Assembly (NCBI RefSeq): GCF_027887165.1
Contig: NC_077232.1
Span: 2,135,662-2,199,661 of the forward strand
Direction of reading: 5' to 3'
DNA from: Monodelphis domestica
Taxonomy: Eukaryota; Chordata; Mammalia; Didelphimorphia; Didelphidae
Length of the DNA stretch: 64,000 nt
This document shows positions 24,532 to 35,990 of this stretch, in pieces; the first letter of the stretch is position 1; each line of letters opens with the position of its first letter. The position numbers and the translations under genes were made by a program. Under the pieces are notes generated by a model. That model worked only from the letters and a program-made list of their open reading frames with translations, was not told where the DNA came from and did not search any database.

Positions 24532-24775
24532 TGAGGCAGTTAGGTGGTACAATGGATAGAACACTAGACTTGAAGTTAGGAAGACCTGAGTTCAATTTTG
24601 ACCACAAACAGTTTTTGGGACCTGGGCAAATAACTTGACCTATGTGTTCTTCATCTGTAAAATGGGGATTAAAATATAACTATAAACCTACCACCCAATG
24701 TGGTAAGTCATATAATAATTGTGAAGTGTTTTCCATATAGTAAATGTCATATAAATGTTAACTATGAGCTATTTT
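24532..24775 (+). repeat. CORE-SINE (MIR/THER-like)
   Basis: The tRNA-like head (GGTGGTACAATGGATAGAAC, then GAGTTCAATTTTGAC), CORE region (GGGACCTGGGCAAATAACTTGACC), and tail with CATCTGTAAAATGGGGAT are in order. It is clearly older than the SINE at 16698. Confidence 0.8.
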
Positions 24776-25099
24776 TTAAAATCAGATATGGATCTTGTTG
24801 AAAAACTAGATATAAAGAGTCCTCACTTAAATTCCTTTTAATAGGGATAGTTTCAGAGATGAAAGGGTGAAATATATTTTTTCTGCTTAAGGAATTTTTT
24901 GCATTAGATATAAAAGTATCTAAACACTTAGACCAATGCCTGGCACATAGCAGTTACTTACTAAATGGTGAATGGCTGAATACCACTTTTTGCAGGTGAA
25001 TGTTTTCATATCTCAGAGGAGAAAGAAAAGAACTATATTTAATTTCTTAAAAATTTCTCTTTCTTATTTACCTTCATGCTTCTCTTTAATTTTGTATTA
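24776..25099. other. Unassigned AT-rich DNA
   Basis: AT-rich sequence with no gene. A TGCCTGGCACATAGCAGTTACTTA stretch near 24937 may be the end of an old SINE or L2. Confidence 0.35.
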
Positions 25100-25714
25100 G
25101 TACAGCAAATTTTCTGGTTATCTGGTTATTCTTCAGGAATACTTGGAAATGCTCTATTTTATTAAATGACCATACTTTCCCTGAAAAAAATATAATCAAT
25201 TTTGATGGGTAGGTGATTCTTGGTTGTAAACCAAGTTCCCTTGCCTTCTTGAATATCATATGCCAAGCCCTAGGTCATTCAATGTAGAAGCTGCCATATC
25301 CTGTGTAATCCTCACTGGGGCTCCATGATATTTGAATTGTTTCTTTCTGGATGTTTGCAGTATTTTCTCCTTGATTTGGAAGCTCTTGAACTTGGCCATA
25401 ACATTCCTGGGAGTTGTCATTTGGGGATTTATGAAGGATGTTATCTGGGGATTTTTTCATTTCTATTTTACCCTCTAGTTCAAGAATATCAGGGAAGTTT
25501 TCTTGAAAAATCTCTTTTAAAATGATGCCCAAGATTTTTGGAGGATCATGACATTCAGTTAGACAATTCTTAAATTGTCTCTTCTGGATCTATTTTCAGG
25601 TCATTTGTTTTTTCAATGAGATATTTCATATTTTCTTCTTTTTTTCTTCTTTGATTTTTCTTTATTGTTTTTGATATCTCATAAAGTCTTTAGCTTCTAT
25701 TTGCCCAAAGCTGA
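25100..25714 (-). mobile_element. L1/HAL1 ORF1 fragment
   Basis: On the minus strand the open piece at 25275-25532 contains KEIFQENFPDILELEGKIE, matching the ENFP landmark of the L1 ORF1 protein, followed by the C-terminal region. The DNA parallels 10150-10750. Both copies begin near the same point after ORF1, as expected of ORF1-only HAL1 elements. It is decayed and truncated at its 5' end. Confidence 0.65.
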
Positions 25715-25910
25715 TTTTTAAAAAATTTTATTTAGTCAATTTAGAACATTATTCCTTGGTTACAAAAATCATATTCTATCCCTCCCTCTCCTACCCTCAC
25801 CCTTCCCATAGCCCACGTGCAATTCCACTGGGTATTACATGTGTCCTTGATCAAAAGGTATTTTTATGTTGTTGATGTTTGCACTAGGATGTTCATTTAG
25901 AGTTTATATC
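25715..25910 (-). mobile_element. L1 3' UTR fragment
   Basis: The minus strand ends CTAAATAAAATTTTTTAAAAA, and the segment parallels the 3' UTR parts of the L1 copies at 33202 and 43930, including GGTTACAAAAATCATATTCT and GCAATTCCACTGGGTATTAC read on the plus strand. It is a severely 5'-truncated copy abutting the ORF1 piece. Confidence 0.7.
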
Positions 25911-25924
25911 CTTTGGATTAATTA

Positions 25925-26278
25925 ATGAAGCCCACCCTTAGGGCTGTCTACACGGGCTGCAGAAGAAACCATGCCCCCATATACTCTTCTACAGTGTAGA
26001 GTAAGAGAAGGCAGGGAAATGAAGAATGGGTTGCAACTTGGTCAGGAAAATAGGCGAGGCAAACATAAGTGTCTGAGGCTAGATTTAAACTCATTTGTTA
26101 CTCTAAGTCTAGGGTTTTGCGTGTGCACTGTGGTGCCACCTAGCAGCCTCCAAAAGGGAGGAAGTGGGACTCTTAAAGTTAGAGACTGGAGCAAATCTCT
26201 GGGAAAGTCTCTGATGTGCTTCCTTGTCTTTGTGTCCCCAAGGTGGAGCAGGGCTTCCTGGGCCGGGGCCCAACCACT
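25925..26278 (+). other. Duplicated 5' flank of the MRGPR pseudogene
   Basis: The segment parallels 48655-49235 upstream of the intact receptor: CCCTTAG...CTGTC at the start, ACTCTTCTA, AATGAAG, then TTGCA(A/G)C. A remnant of the minus-strand CORE-SINE (GTGTCTGAGGCTAGATTTAAAC) remains at 26070-26092. A splice-acceptor-like pyrimidine tract ends with AG at 26241-26242, 37 bases before the start codon. This shows that the two receptor copies were duplicated with their upstream DNA. Confidence 0.7.
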
Positions 26279-27210
26279 ATGGCTTTGATTCCCACACCTG
26301 GGAAATGGGAATACGTTCGTGACAAAACAATGGAGAGAAGAGTAAACCGGAGCGATATTCCTGGACTATTTGGAGAATCTTATGGATTCGCCACCTGCAC
26401 GAGGAGCCTCCAATTGGTCATCGCCCTGGTTGGGCTGCTGGGGAACACCATCGTCCTGTGGCTGCTGGGCTTCCGCTCCCGAGGAACCCCTTCTCCGTCT
26501 ACATCCTCAGCCTGGCCGGGACTGACGCCCTCTACCTGTTGGGCTGCTTCGTGTTCTCCATGGAGGGACTCGGTAGTTCCATTAATTATGTCATACTCGT
26601 AGAAGTGTTCTATTAGCGCGAGCCTGAGCCTGCTGGCTGCGATCAGCACCGAGCGCTGTCTAGCGGCCTTCTTCCCGGGCTGGTATCTGTGTCACCGCCC
26701 CCAGCACAGGTCCGCTATTGTGTGCGTGGCCTTATGGGTTCTGCCGGCCCAGTTCTGGGCAGCAGAAACTATCCTTTGTGCCTTCGTGTATTATCTCAAG
26801 TTCTGTTTCTCCGTCAAAGCCGCGTGGTTCACCCACTTCACCCCAGTGCTGTGCGGGACGAGTCTGGGTTTGTTGCTGAAGGTCCGGTGTGGCTCCTGCG
26901 CAGGCTCCTGGGTTCCTGCTCTGCGGCCTGGATACAAGATTTCACATGGAGTTTGGGCTTAGAGTCCGAGCTTCATTGGCTCCCTTCCCCCCTGGCCTGT
27001 GTAAACAGCAGCCTGAAACCCTCCATTTACTTCTTCCTGGGCAGTCAAAGACGTAGAAGAGGGAGCGAGCCGCTTAGGGTGGTCCTGCAGAGGGCCCCGG
27101 TGGACGAGCACGAAGTAGAAAGAATGAAGGCCTCGCCGCCACACCAACCCTTGGGTGATACCCTTCTGAGGCTAAGAACAAGAAGCTCAGACGGGGAGCC
27201 CATGGAATGA
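26279..27210 (+). pseudogene. MRGPR-family receptor pseudogene
   Basis: This is a broken paralogue of the receptor at 49236-50204. The first frame reads from ATG at 26279 through TM1 (LVGLLGNTIVLWLLGF), then a one-base loss near 26480 shifts it. TM2 and later parts (LSLLAAISTERC-like, VLRVQC-like, ACVNSSLKPSIYFFLGS) continue in other frames. About 20 codons of intracellular loop 3 and TM6 are missing near 26890. An NP-to-KP change is present in the TM7 motif. The last frame ends at TGA 27208-27210 with the tail GDTLLRLRTRSSDGEPME. At least three frameshifts plus the deletion exclude a functional receptor. The coding part is GC-rich against AT-rich surroundings, as in the intact copy. Confidence 0.93.
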
Positions 27211-27312
27211 GACCCCTTGCCCAGGCCCAGCTGAAGCTCCCTCCTACTTACCTGAAAGCCCAAGCCAGAATCACACCCATCCCCTAATGTTGGTGCCTAG
27301 GGTTCGAATTTC

Positions 27313-27560
27313 AAGTGATGAACAGTACCTACTATATGCCAGGCATTGTGCTAAGCAATTGTCATATATTGCATTTGATCATAAAATGTCCTTGAGAGGT
27401 ATGTGCTCTGATGATTGTCATTTTACAATTGAGGAAACTGAGGCAGGAAGAGGTTCTGTGGCTTCCCCATGATCCCAAAGCAAGTAAGTATCTCAGACTG
27501 GATTTGAATTCTGGTCTTCCTAACTCCAGATCCAATGCTTTGTGCTTTCTGGAGCCTCCT
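27313..27560 (-). repeat. CORE-SINE downstream of the MRGPR pseudogene
   Basis: Reverse-oriented MIR-type SINE: CTACTATATGCCAGGCATTG, ACAATTGAGGAAACTGAGGC and GATTTGAATTCTGGTCTTCC. It sits in the same place and orientation as the SINE at 50298-50535 after the intact receptor, so it was part of the duplicated unit. Homology between the two flanks continues past it to about 27600. Confidence 0.8.
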
Positions 27561-27737
27561 ACAAGGCTGGAGGTTCCAGGAATGAATTGTGCAGTAAGGT
27601 CCCGGACATTCTGTTGTCACCAGCCCTGAGGAGGAAGACTCCCCCCAAATGGCCATCTTCTCTGTCCTGGAAAGTATGTTATGAGCAGTTTTCAAAAGAA
27701 ATCAAAACTATCTGTAGTCATGTAAAAATATTCTAAA

Positions 27738-28150
27738 TCACTACTGATTAAAGAAATTTAAATTAAAATAATTCTTAGGTACCTCCACATACCTATCTGT
27801 TCAACTAACATGACAGAAAAATAAAATGAAAAATGTTGGCGGAAATGAGGGAAAATAAGACATTAAAGCACTGTTGATGAAGTTATGAAGTGGTCTGACC
27901 AGTCTGAGGAAAAAATCAGAATTATTCCCAAAGGGTTTTTAAATTATATATGTTCTTTAACCCAATAATGTCTAGATATTAAATAGATCTGTATCCCAGA
28001 GATAAAATAAAAAAAGGAAAAGGACTGATATGCACAAAAATATTTATAGTAGCTCTTTTTATGGTAGTAAAGGGTTGTTCATTAATTGAAGAACGGTTGA
28101 ATAAGTTAACCGCTAGAGGATGAGCATTATGGCATAAAACTCTAAAGAAT
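27738..28150 (+). mobile_element. L1 ORF2 3' fragment, old
   Basis: The order of CTAACATGACAGAAAA, GTTGATGAAGTTATGAAG, CCCAAAGGGTTTTTAAA and GATAAAATAAAAAAAGGAAAAGG parallels the end of L1 ORF2 (compare 21045-21200). It is diverged and truncated at both ends. Confidence 0.65.
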
Positions 28151-29224
28151 TAGATCATTACCATATTCTTGTAGGTTCCACTACCACTACTCTGGCTTTC
28201 ATCTACATGCTTTCTAAATAGAGTGTCTCCCCAGTCTCCTCTGGCTCTACCACATTCATTGATACATTCTGGAGAACCACTTTTAGCAATCCTTTTAGTC
28301 TCTTTTTCAACAACAACAAAAAAATGAACTGAGATTTTCCACAAAGAAGGGAATGAGGGAATAATGAAAAGGATCAGAACAACAAAGGTCTCTTTAGAAA
28401 TCATAAAACAAGAAAGGTACAAAATATAGTCCATAGAAGAGGAAAATATAGACCATGGTAAATGCATTGTGGATATAGAGTCTGAATGAATTGCTTATTT
28501 TATTGGATACTGAAGAATCAGGCTGGATATTCATAGCACCTGAGGCCCTGAGGAAAAACCATGTGATAGAGGTTACATCAAATCCCTCCCAGACCTGAGC
28601 CTTATCTAGAGAATTATAAATGGCATATAAAACAACAGTAGGAAAATAGGCAAAGCCCAAAGCAGGGTATATATAACAAGAGTTCAAAGCTTGAAACAAC
28701 AACATTGGTACCAGATAGGGTAGACATTCAAAGATGAGATCATCTTAATGGTGATAGTTTCCCCACTGTCAGAACCTGTGTTGGTGAAGACTTGGCATAA
28801 ATGCCCCAGTATGCTGGAAGAGACTGTTCCATTATCCCTCTCCACTGCACCCAAGGACATTTTTACATGCCCCACCCCTCTGTCTAACAGCCCAATACAA
28901 GCATTTCCTCCTTCTACTCTCTGGGATAATGCGAGGGAAGGTGGGACTCACAGGTGGCTTGAAGGTACAGTTTGGGCACAAGATCTCTAACAGGTTCACC
29001 AACACTGGCCTTGACTTTTACATTTTACCTAAATCCCCTGATGCAATTAGGTCTTGGAGGGGGAGGAGTTAGGAACTATCTATTACCTGCCATATTCTCA
29101 AGTCCTAACTGATTTTGTTCTCATTCATTTTAGGATTCCAGTGACTGGAATTCCAGTTCAGTTTAATGGCTTAATATTGAATTAGCTTTTACAAAAGGGT
29201 ATCTATTTCAAAGATATAGAAAAA
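28151..29224. other. Unassigned DNA
   Basis: About 1.1 kb with overlapping short frames on both strands (longest 105 codons) and no domain or repeat that I can name. Confidence 0.4.
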
Positions 29225-29715
29225 ATAAACATACAGTCAACAAACATTTATTAAATACCTACTGTGTTCCAAACATTGTACTAACCATTGAAAATAAAAA
29301 GACAGTCAATCCTTGATCCCAAAGAGCCTACAGTCAAATGGGAGAGATAACATACAAACAATATATACAAATAAATTATTATACTGGATAAGGTAGAATT
29401 AATTCAGAGATTGTATTTGGGGGTATAGGAAACTCCTGGTACTAGCTCTTATCTGAGTCTTCAGTGGGAGTTTCCCCCATTTGAGCTTAAGTGCACTTCC
29501 AGGCAAGGATCCTGAGATCCTCAAGAAGGGTGAAGGCTCAAGGAGAAATCTTCCTCATTAGATATGGTTATAGATATCAGGGATATGTGTGGATTAAATA
29601 TGATCTAAGAACTGAGAATAGAATACTGAATGACAAGATAGGGTAGGACCAGGTCATTAATTGTTTGAAGAGAAGAATGAGATTTAGCTGCAGGTGCTGA
29701 GAGAAGTTATTTGGT
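29225..29715 (-). repeat. L2 LINE 3' end
   Basis: Plus-strand text CAACAAACATTTATTAAATA, then CTACTGTGTTCC, then GAGCCTACAGTC is the reverse complement of the L2 terminus. Similarity fades towards 29700. Confidence 0.65.
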
Positions 29716-29724
29716 GGACGCTTA

Positions 29725-30345
29725 CTTTTTTATAACTACAATTTATTTTTAAATGAAAAATCAATTCTCTCTCCCTCTAATTATCTTTATTATTAATCAG
29801 AAAAAGAGAAACAAAACCACTGCAAATTATGCATAATCAGACAAACACATTTCCACATTGTCCATGTCCAAAAAAATATATGCCTCAAGATGCCTCCCTT
29901 CTTTTTGTGGAGGTGAGTTATGAACTCCAATGAAATCATGCTTTATGACTTTGTGGATCAAAATTCTTGTCTTTCAAAGTTTACTTTTACAGTATTGGTG
30001 ATTTAGTGTGATTTTTGACTCCTAGATATGTTACTTCACTCTGAATGTGTTCCTACGTCTTTCCAAATTTCACTGAAACCATTTCTTTCTTCATTTCTTA
30101 TTTGATTCCCTTCCATTCTTATATTACAATTAATTCAACCACTCCCTAGCATTGGATACCTCCTTAGTTTCCATTTCTTTTCCTCAATATAAAAAGCTTC
30201 TATTAATATATTTTTTGTCCATATGGATTCTTTTCTTGTCCTTTGATCTCTCTAGTAGTGGTGTTGCTTTTTTAGAACAGCTGGACAAACTGATAGTTGT
30301 ACCAAAAGTGAACGTGAACCTTCCGAAAATCTCTCGATTCTGATT
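29725..30345 (-). mobile_element. Older L1 3' end
   Basis: On the minus strand this resembles a marsupial L1 3' UTR plus ORF2 end. Its plus-strand text has CACATTTCCACATTGTCCATG, CCAAATTTCACTGAAACC and a closing TTCTATTAATATATTTTTTG. It is more diverged than the copies at 33202 and 43915, suggesting an older subfamily. Confidence 0.6.
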
Positions 30346-31464
30346 GGCCAGTGATGCTGAACATGAACTAACAGAGATTTCTCTAGTCTCCTGATAAAAT
30401 GTGATCTGGGTTCTTGGATCAAGTTTTCCCTGAATCTCCAGTTCCGAGGACCGAGTATCTCTTGTCTGAAGACTTGCATGAACTGAAGCAAAGTTAAGTG
30501 AACAAAACAACCCAAAAGACATACAATAACTACAAGCAGCTTTGAAGGTCTTAAGAACTCTAATCAATTCAAGGAATAGCTCCAGATCCGTGGGGCTGGT
30601 GGTAACATAGACTTCCTTCATCCTAACAAATGGTGACTCAGACTCAGAGAAACGCTTTTTGTAAACATTGTGAATGAGAGAATATGTTTTGTTAAATGAT
30701 ATCTATTTGTTTTAGATGAGCTGTTTTTCTTTTCTTTTCCAGTGACACCCAGCATAAGTGTAAAAGACAACAAGATGATTGTTAATGCTCTTGATTCTTT
30801 CTCTTTGTTTAATGTGCCTCCTTTTGCTATTAATTATAGTATAGGGAAGTAGAAGTATATCTAGGGGGAAAGGAGACTATCACAACTAAAGATATCAGTA
30901 AAATATTTCAAATTATAACAATAGGATAATAAAATAAAAAATTTATGATTAATGCCCTGACAATGTAAAAATAATTTTGGATTATTACCAGAAAAGGAAG
31001 AAAAGGAAGTTTTGCTGATCCCCAGTCCAGTTTCATTGCAGTTCAGTATTTCTATGCAAATTGGATCTGTTCAGTAGACTCACAGTTGTCTCAGTAATTT
31101 TTGACTTTCCTCCTTTTAAAGATGTGAAATAAATAGTCTCAGACCTCTGTTCTTTTTAAGAATTTTCCATCATTGGAGAATAAAAAGGTCCCAGAAGACA
31201 TAATTCCTTCACTGATTTGGACAGTGCAAACTCTCCATTTGATTTGTATTTACTCCCCCCACTGATGGATCCCCATGCAAAAGTCTCATGGAACCATGAG
31301 CACAAACATATATGTATACACATGCCACAAACAAATTATGCACCAGAAAGATATCTCTATAGTTTTATTATCCAGGAACACCTGATAAGATGAGGGTAAC
31401 AAGAGACAAGAACCCAAGAGGGTTCTATGAGAGAGATTGAGGTATGGGAAACTAGGGCTTCATC
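30346..31464. other. Unassigned DNA
   Basis: No gene. The 145-codon minus frame at 30184-30621 overlaps the L1 fragment and has no domain. The remainder is AT-rich with no repeat that I recognise. Confidence 0.4.
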
Positions 31465-31843
31465 TGACCCAAGTTTCCTTTCCAAGTCAAGATCTCAGAT
31501 CAAGCAGGGGGCTCATTGAGAAAGCCTGATCACAAGATAGGCTGGAGGTTATGTAAAATGTATTTTGGGGCCTGAAATCATTAACCCAAGTGGCTAACTT
31601 ATGGGGTGGAAGAGGACAGCTCAGAAAATATAGTAGGAATAGGAATATGAGCAAACACAACAAGATTCTGAGATAGGGGATACTTTCCTATAATTCTGAG
31701 TTGTGATTGGACAGTGCAACAACATAGGAAACCACAAAGACTTCTACAAAATTTGGATACCACTTGGTCTGGCCACAATTTTTAACAGAAGTTTCTGCAT
31801 TCAGACCCAGGGCCTGAGAACAGATCACCATCTTCAGGTGAGT
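31465..31843 (+). repeat. Unclassified repeat, copy 2
   Basis: Parallels 23315-23720 in the same orientation: CCAAGTTTC, AGATCTCAGATCAA, GTGATTGGACAGTGC and CATCTTCAGGTGAGTC. Only part of its context is shared with copy 1, so it is more likely dispersed than segmental. Confidence 0.5.
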
Positions 31844-32059
31844 CACAACAGGGACATTCCCATTGTCTTCAAGGTAGACCTGTTCCCTCTACCCTAGAGA
31901 AAATAGAGTTGAAAGCAAAGGCATCCTTTTCTTGTCACTCTTAAGAAATTGTGGGAAGTGACAGATATTTTGGACTCTCAGGATTTGTGGAGATAACTCT
32001 AAGAGGATCAGAGAGAGAAGAATGAATGCTTCTCTTCCCTTTCCCCATCTCTTACCTCA

Positions 32060-32420
32060 TGTGAACTTTACATTTACTCCGCCCTGTTTAGTCTTTAGAA
32101 TTGTAGCAACCAGGAATGTATACACCCCTGCTTTAGGATTAACTGTGGGGGAAGATGGCCTATGACCCGAGTGTGCTAGCAAGTGACAAATCAGAAGCAA
32201 CTGACTGACCCCCCTGGACTGTTCTAAGCCAAGTTTAAGTCACCATTGGTACATGTGAGACAAAGGAAGTTATGTAAAGAACTGCCTTTATATTTCACAT
32301 CACTTCCTGTAAGAGAGGATGGAACTTGACTTGGTAGTGCATGGGACCTCAGACTGCTTCCCTGAATGGACCCTAAAAATTACCCTTAACACTCAACAAA
32401 AGTTCCCTTTGTATTTGTTT
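32060..32420 (+). mobile_element. Partial class I LTR (family B, U3 part)
   Basis: The segment reads in order with the 3' LTR at 51638-52289 on the opposite strand: ACTTTACATTTACTCC, CTAGCAAGTGACAAATCAG, CATTGGTACATGTGAG and CACATCACTTCCTG. It is a partial fossil LTR. The right end is unclear. Confidence 0.6.
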
Positions 32421-32562
32421 TTGTGTTTTCTCTTTCCACTGTCCTTTTATTCTCTCTGTCTACATAAGATGAGAAAAATTAGTTTAGAAGAGTGAGATAG
32501 CTGCTTTTAGCTTTATATTCTGAAAAAGTAAATCACTTGATGAAACAGGGTCATTTTCTCAT

Positions 32563-32828
32563 GTGGGGCAGCTAGCAATGGAGAAAGTGCTGGAAATGTA
32601 ATCAGGAAGATATGAGTTCAAGTAAAGCTTCAAAAATTTACTATTTAAAGTTTCATAGGATACTTTACCTCTGTTTACCTCAGTTTCCTCATCTGTAAAG
32701 TGAGGATAATAATAGCACCTGTCTCTCAGCATCATTGTGAGTACCAAATGAGACAAAAAACTAAAAAGCACTTAGAAAAGTACTTGATATGCATACAGTA
32801 AGCACTATAATAATATTTGTTATTGCAG
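32563..32828 (+). repeat. CORE-SINE (MIR/THER-like)
   Basis: Head GGGGCAGCTAGCAATGG, B-box-like GAGTTCAAG, tail CAGTTTCCTCATCTGTAAAG and an end rich in TAGCACCTGTCTCTCAG then GTAAGCACTATAATAATA. Old, full-length style copy. The interval 32829-33185 beyond it holds nothing recognised. Confidence 0.8.
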
Positions 32829-33185
32829 AGTAGACTTCAGTTGTTTAGGCAAGGTATGTGTTTGGTTCCCATCCCAACTGCTTATTCTAGAAACTAGTTT
32901 TTCTCTAAGCACTCTGTTTGTTTTCTGAAAAGTATAAAGGCTCAGAATTGGCAAGGGCCTCAATGAACTTTTCACACAATGGAAAAATCACTTTCATATC
33001 CTACAAATTGTACAACCATCTCCTTAGACTTCCTCATTTTGTGGATGAGATGTTGATCATTAATAACACATCTATTATCACAGGGCCATAGAACTAGGGT
33101 TAAAAAGGAACTTAAAGGAAGTGAGAGATTCTCAATGTATTTCAACTCTGTTGTAATAATTGTGGTCTTTCAGGATTGTTGACAA

Positions 33186-34105
33186 GAATCCTATCATCTT
33201 TTTTTTAACATTATTTTATTTGGTCATTTTCATACATTATTCACTGGAAACAAAAATCATTTTCTTTTCCTCCCCTCCTCCCCCCCTCCCCCACCTTTCC
33301 CTCTCCCATAGCCGACGCATGATTCCACTGGTTATCACATGTGTTCTTAACTCGAACCCATTTCCCTGTTGTTGGAATTTCCATTATAGTGTTCATTTAG
33401 AGTCTCTCCTCAGTCTTATCTCCTCCAACCCTGTAGTCAAGCAGTTGCTTTTCATCGGTGTTTTTACTCCCACAGTTTATCCTCTGCTTGTGGGTAGTAC
33501 TTTTTTTTAGATCCCTGAAGATTGTTGAGGGAAATTGCATTGATACTAATGGAGAAGTCCATCACCTTCGATTGTACCACAATGTATCAGTCTCTGTGTA
33601 TAATGTTTTCCTGGTTCTGCTCCTTTCGCTCTGCATCACTTCCTGGAGGTTGTTCCAGTCTCCATGGAATTCCTCCACTTTATTATTCCTTTTAGCACAG
33701 TAGTATTCCATCACCAACATATACCACAATTTGTTCAGCCATTCCCTAATTGATGGGCATCCCCTCATTTTCCAATTTTTGGCCACCACAAAGAGTGCAG
33801 CTATGAATATTTTTGTACAAGTCTTTTTGTCCATTATCTCTTTGGGGTACAAGCCCAGCAGTGCTATGGCTGGATCAAAGGGCAGACAGTCTTTTATCGC
33901 CCTTTGGGCATAGTTCCAAATTGCCCTCCAGAATGGTTGGATCAATTCACAACTCCAACAGCAATGCATTAATGTCCGACTTTGCCACATCCCCTCCAGC
34001 GTTCACTACTTTCCTCTGCTGTCATGTTAGCCAATCTGCTAGGTGTGAGGTGATACCTCAGAGTTGTTTTGATTTGCATCTCTCTGATTGAATCCTATCA
34101 TCTTT
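33186..34105 (-). mobile_element. 5'-truncated L1 with 16-base target duplications
   Basis: The L1 3' end on the minus strand occupies about 33202-34089. Its ORF2 C-terminal frame at 33562-33990 includes IQPFWRAIWNYAQRAIKDCLPFD and AIALLGLYPKEI. A T run at 33199-33206 is the A tail. GAATCCTATCATCTTT occurs at 33186-33201 and again at 34090-34105, a perfect duplication. It is dead through 5' truncation but otherwise little decayed, so it is among the younger L1 insertions here. Confidence 0.92.
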
Positions 34106-34689
34106 ATAAAGTCTTATTTCTATACTATACATAAGGGCTGTACACCACTACTTATAAAGTTGTAATTTGGAAGAATTAGAAAGTAGAAGAATTAGAAGGT
34201 AGAACAAAGAGGAATGGGTATCTGAAAAAGTGGCTTGTTGTTAGGAAATACTTGGTAACATTAAGGTCTTTGACACAGTGTGAGGCCCACTCTAGAACAG
34301 TTGATTGTCACTTATTTCTTATCTTTAAACAAAGTCCAGCTATCCACTTGCTTGGAGCATTTTAGAATTGATTTTCCTATAAGTATGGGTTGGACCAGAT
34401 GCTTCTGATGTCCAATGTGAAGCTGCATTTACTGAAAAGAGAGTTTCCTGAAAGAGATACATGAAAAGACCTTCTTCTTCACTGCATTCTGTGTTTTTTC
34501 TGTGATCCCCAGACTTCTATGTGTTCATTCAAATAATCTTTTTTGGATGGAATTCCATATCTTTTTCTACATGAATGCTAATTTGAATGTTTTTTCTTCA
34601 CCTACTGCCTTATCATAGGAATTTGAATTTGGGCAGGATTGAATCTGTTTTCTTCAGCCAATTGATACTTTCCTGAGTGTCAATATTGG
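34106..34689. other. Unassigned DNA
   Basis: AT-rich, no gene or recognised repeat. Confidence 0.4.
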
Positions 34690-35365
34690 CCTGCAATGGG
34701 TGTGGAACATTTAAGTGTGTAGCTGTCCACCCCTAGCTATGGGCAAGGGAAACAGTTAGTATGTACAGAGTGGCTTAGAAGAGAGCATGCTCAGTCTTGA
34801 TCATGCTCAGTCTTGCACATGGCTGGGAAAGACTCTGACCCTTGACCCCAGCTTCCCCCAGGTTAGGCTGGAAAACAGGTTTCTTTGTGCTCACCTGGCT
34901 AAGAGAAACCACACCTATACCTTATCATTGACCAATGATAATCATCCCTATGTATTGTGTATATTTGCATATCAAAGAGATTAAATACCGGGCCACAGCA
35001 AGCTCCGCCTCTCTCTTTCACTTGGATCTCAGCTCTCACTGATGCCTGTCCTTGCTGGAGCTTTGATTCCTTTCCTGATCTACCTCTCCCATCTGGGACC
35101 TGGCCTTCGGCCAGGCACTTTCTTCTCTCTATCATGTCTCCGACCTGTGTGGTATTAAATTTGGATCTTTGGACGGGTATAAGCCTTCTGAGTAGTCCAC
35201 TGATCGGAGTTTTTGCTGTGGCTCCTTGATAATTAATAAGGCCTGGATTTCTGACTCATTCCTGCCACCTCATATCTCTAACTTGACTCCGCCATCCCCC
35301 TCGCAGCATCCAGAACTTCTATCCTTCCTTTATCTTCCTATCTTGAGGCTTCTCGCAGGTTCGAG
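34690..35365 (+). mobile_element. Probable ERV LTR
   Basis: The layout is that of an LTR. A TGTGGAACATTT start near 34699 is followed by a GATTAAATACCGGGCC promoter-like box (34979 on) and a GTATTAAATTTGGATC poly(A)-like signal (35150 on). A U5-like part follows that is relatively CpG-rich for this window. An imperfect CATGCTCAGTCTTG duplication lies at 34784-34814. No partner copy or target duplication was found in the window, so class and ends are uncertain. Confidence 0.4.
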
Positions 35366-35369
35366 GAAG

Positions 35370-35485
35370 CTTCAAAGTGTGTGTCTGCTTGAGAGAGAAT
35401 GGAGAGGTAGTCTTTAGGTTTTAATTCTGTGATTGTAATTTTTTGGGTAATAATATAGGGGGGATTAAAGTGGGATATATGTATA
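35370..35485 (-). mobile_element. Class II LTR fragment
   Basis: Matches part of the LTR at 6463-7436: GGTTTTAATTCTGTGA, then GATTAAAGTGGGATATAT on the plus strand (compare 7160-7220). Short fossil fragment adjoining the probable LTR. Confidence 0.45.
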
Positions 35486-35737
35486 TCAAAAAAAGATAAA
35501 AAGAGGAAGAGTTTGTGTACTCCAAGAGAAGCTTGGACATTTGGTATAGAGGGGGGAAAGAGAGAAGAACACCCTTATCAAAGGGGGGTTCAGGGGAGAC
35601 AGCAGATGTTATGGGTTGGCTCAGAGAGAGAAGAGGGAGTTTGAAGATTTTCCCCCTTCTGCCTTCCCTCCTTATCTAAAGCTGCTCTCCCCAATTCGCC
35701 CATGGAAAAGAAAGATGTGAGAGAAATGGCATGAGGG

Positions 35738-35990
35738 TATAGCAACAAGTAGATACAGTGGATAGAGCACCAGCCTGAAGTCAAAATGACTTGAATCTAG
35801 ATTCAGATATTTGTTAACTACATGATCCTAAACAAGTCACTTGTCCTCTGCCTGCCTCAGGAATAAATAAATAAACATGGCTAATAATTTTACCTAACTT
35901 CCAGACTTGCCGTGAGGATCAAAGAAGATAATAATCGTTAAGTAATTGGCACATAGGGACCATTATATAATTGTTCATTTTATCATCATC
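35738..35990 (+). repeat. CORE-SINE (MIR/THER-like)
   Basis: Head TAGATACAGTGGATAGAGC, CORE part CATGATCCTAAACAAGTCACTTG, tail CGTGAGGATCAAAGAAGATAATAA. Diverged copy. Confidence 0.75.
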
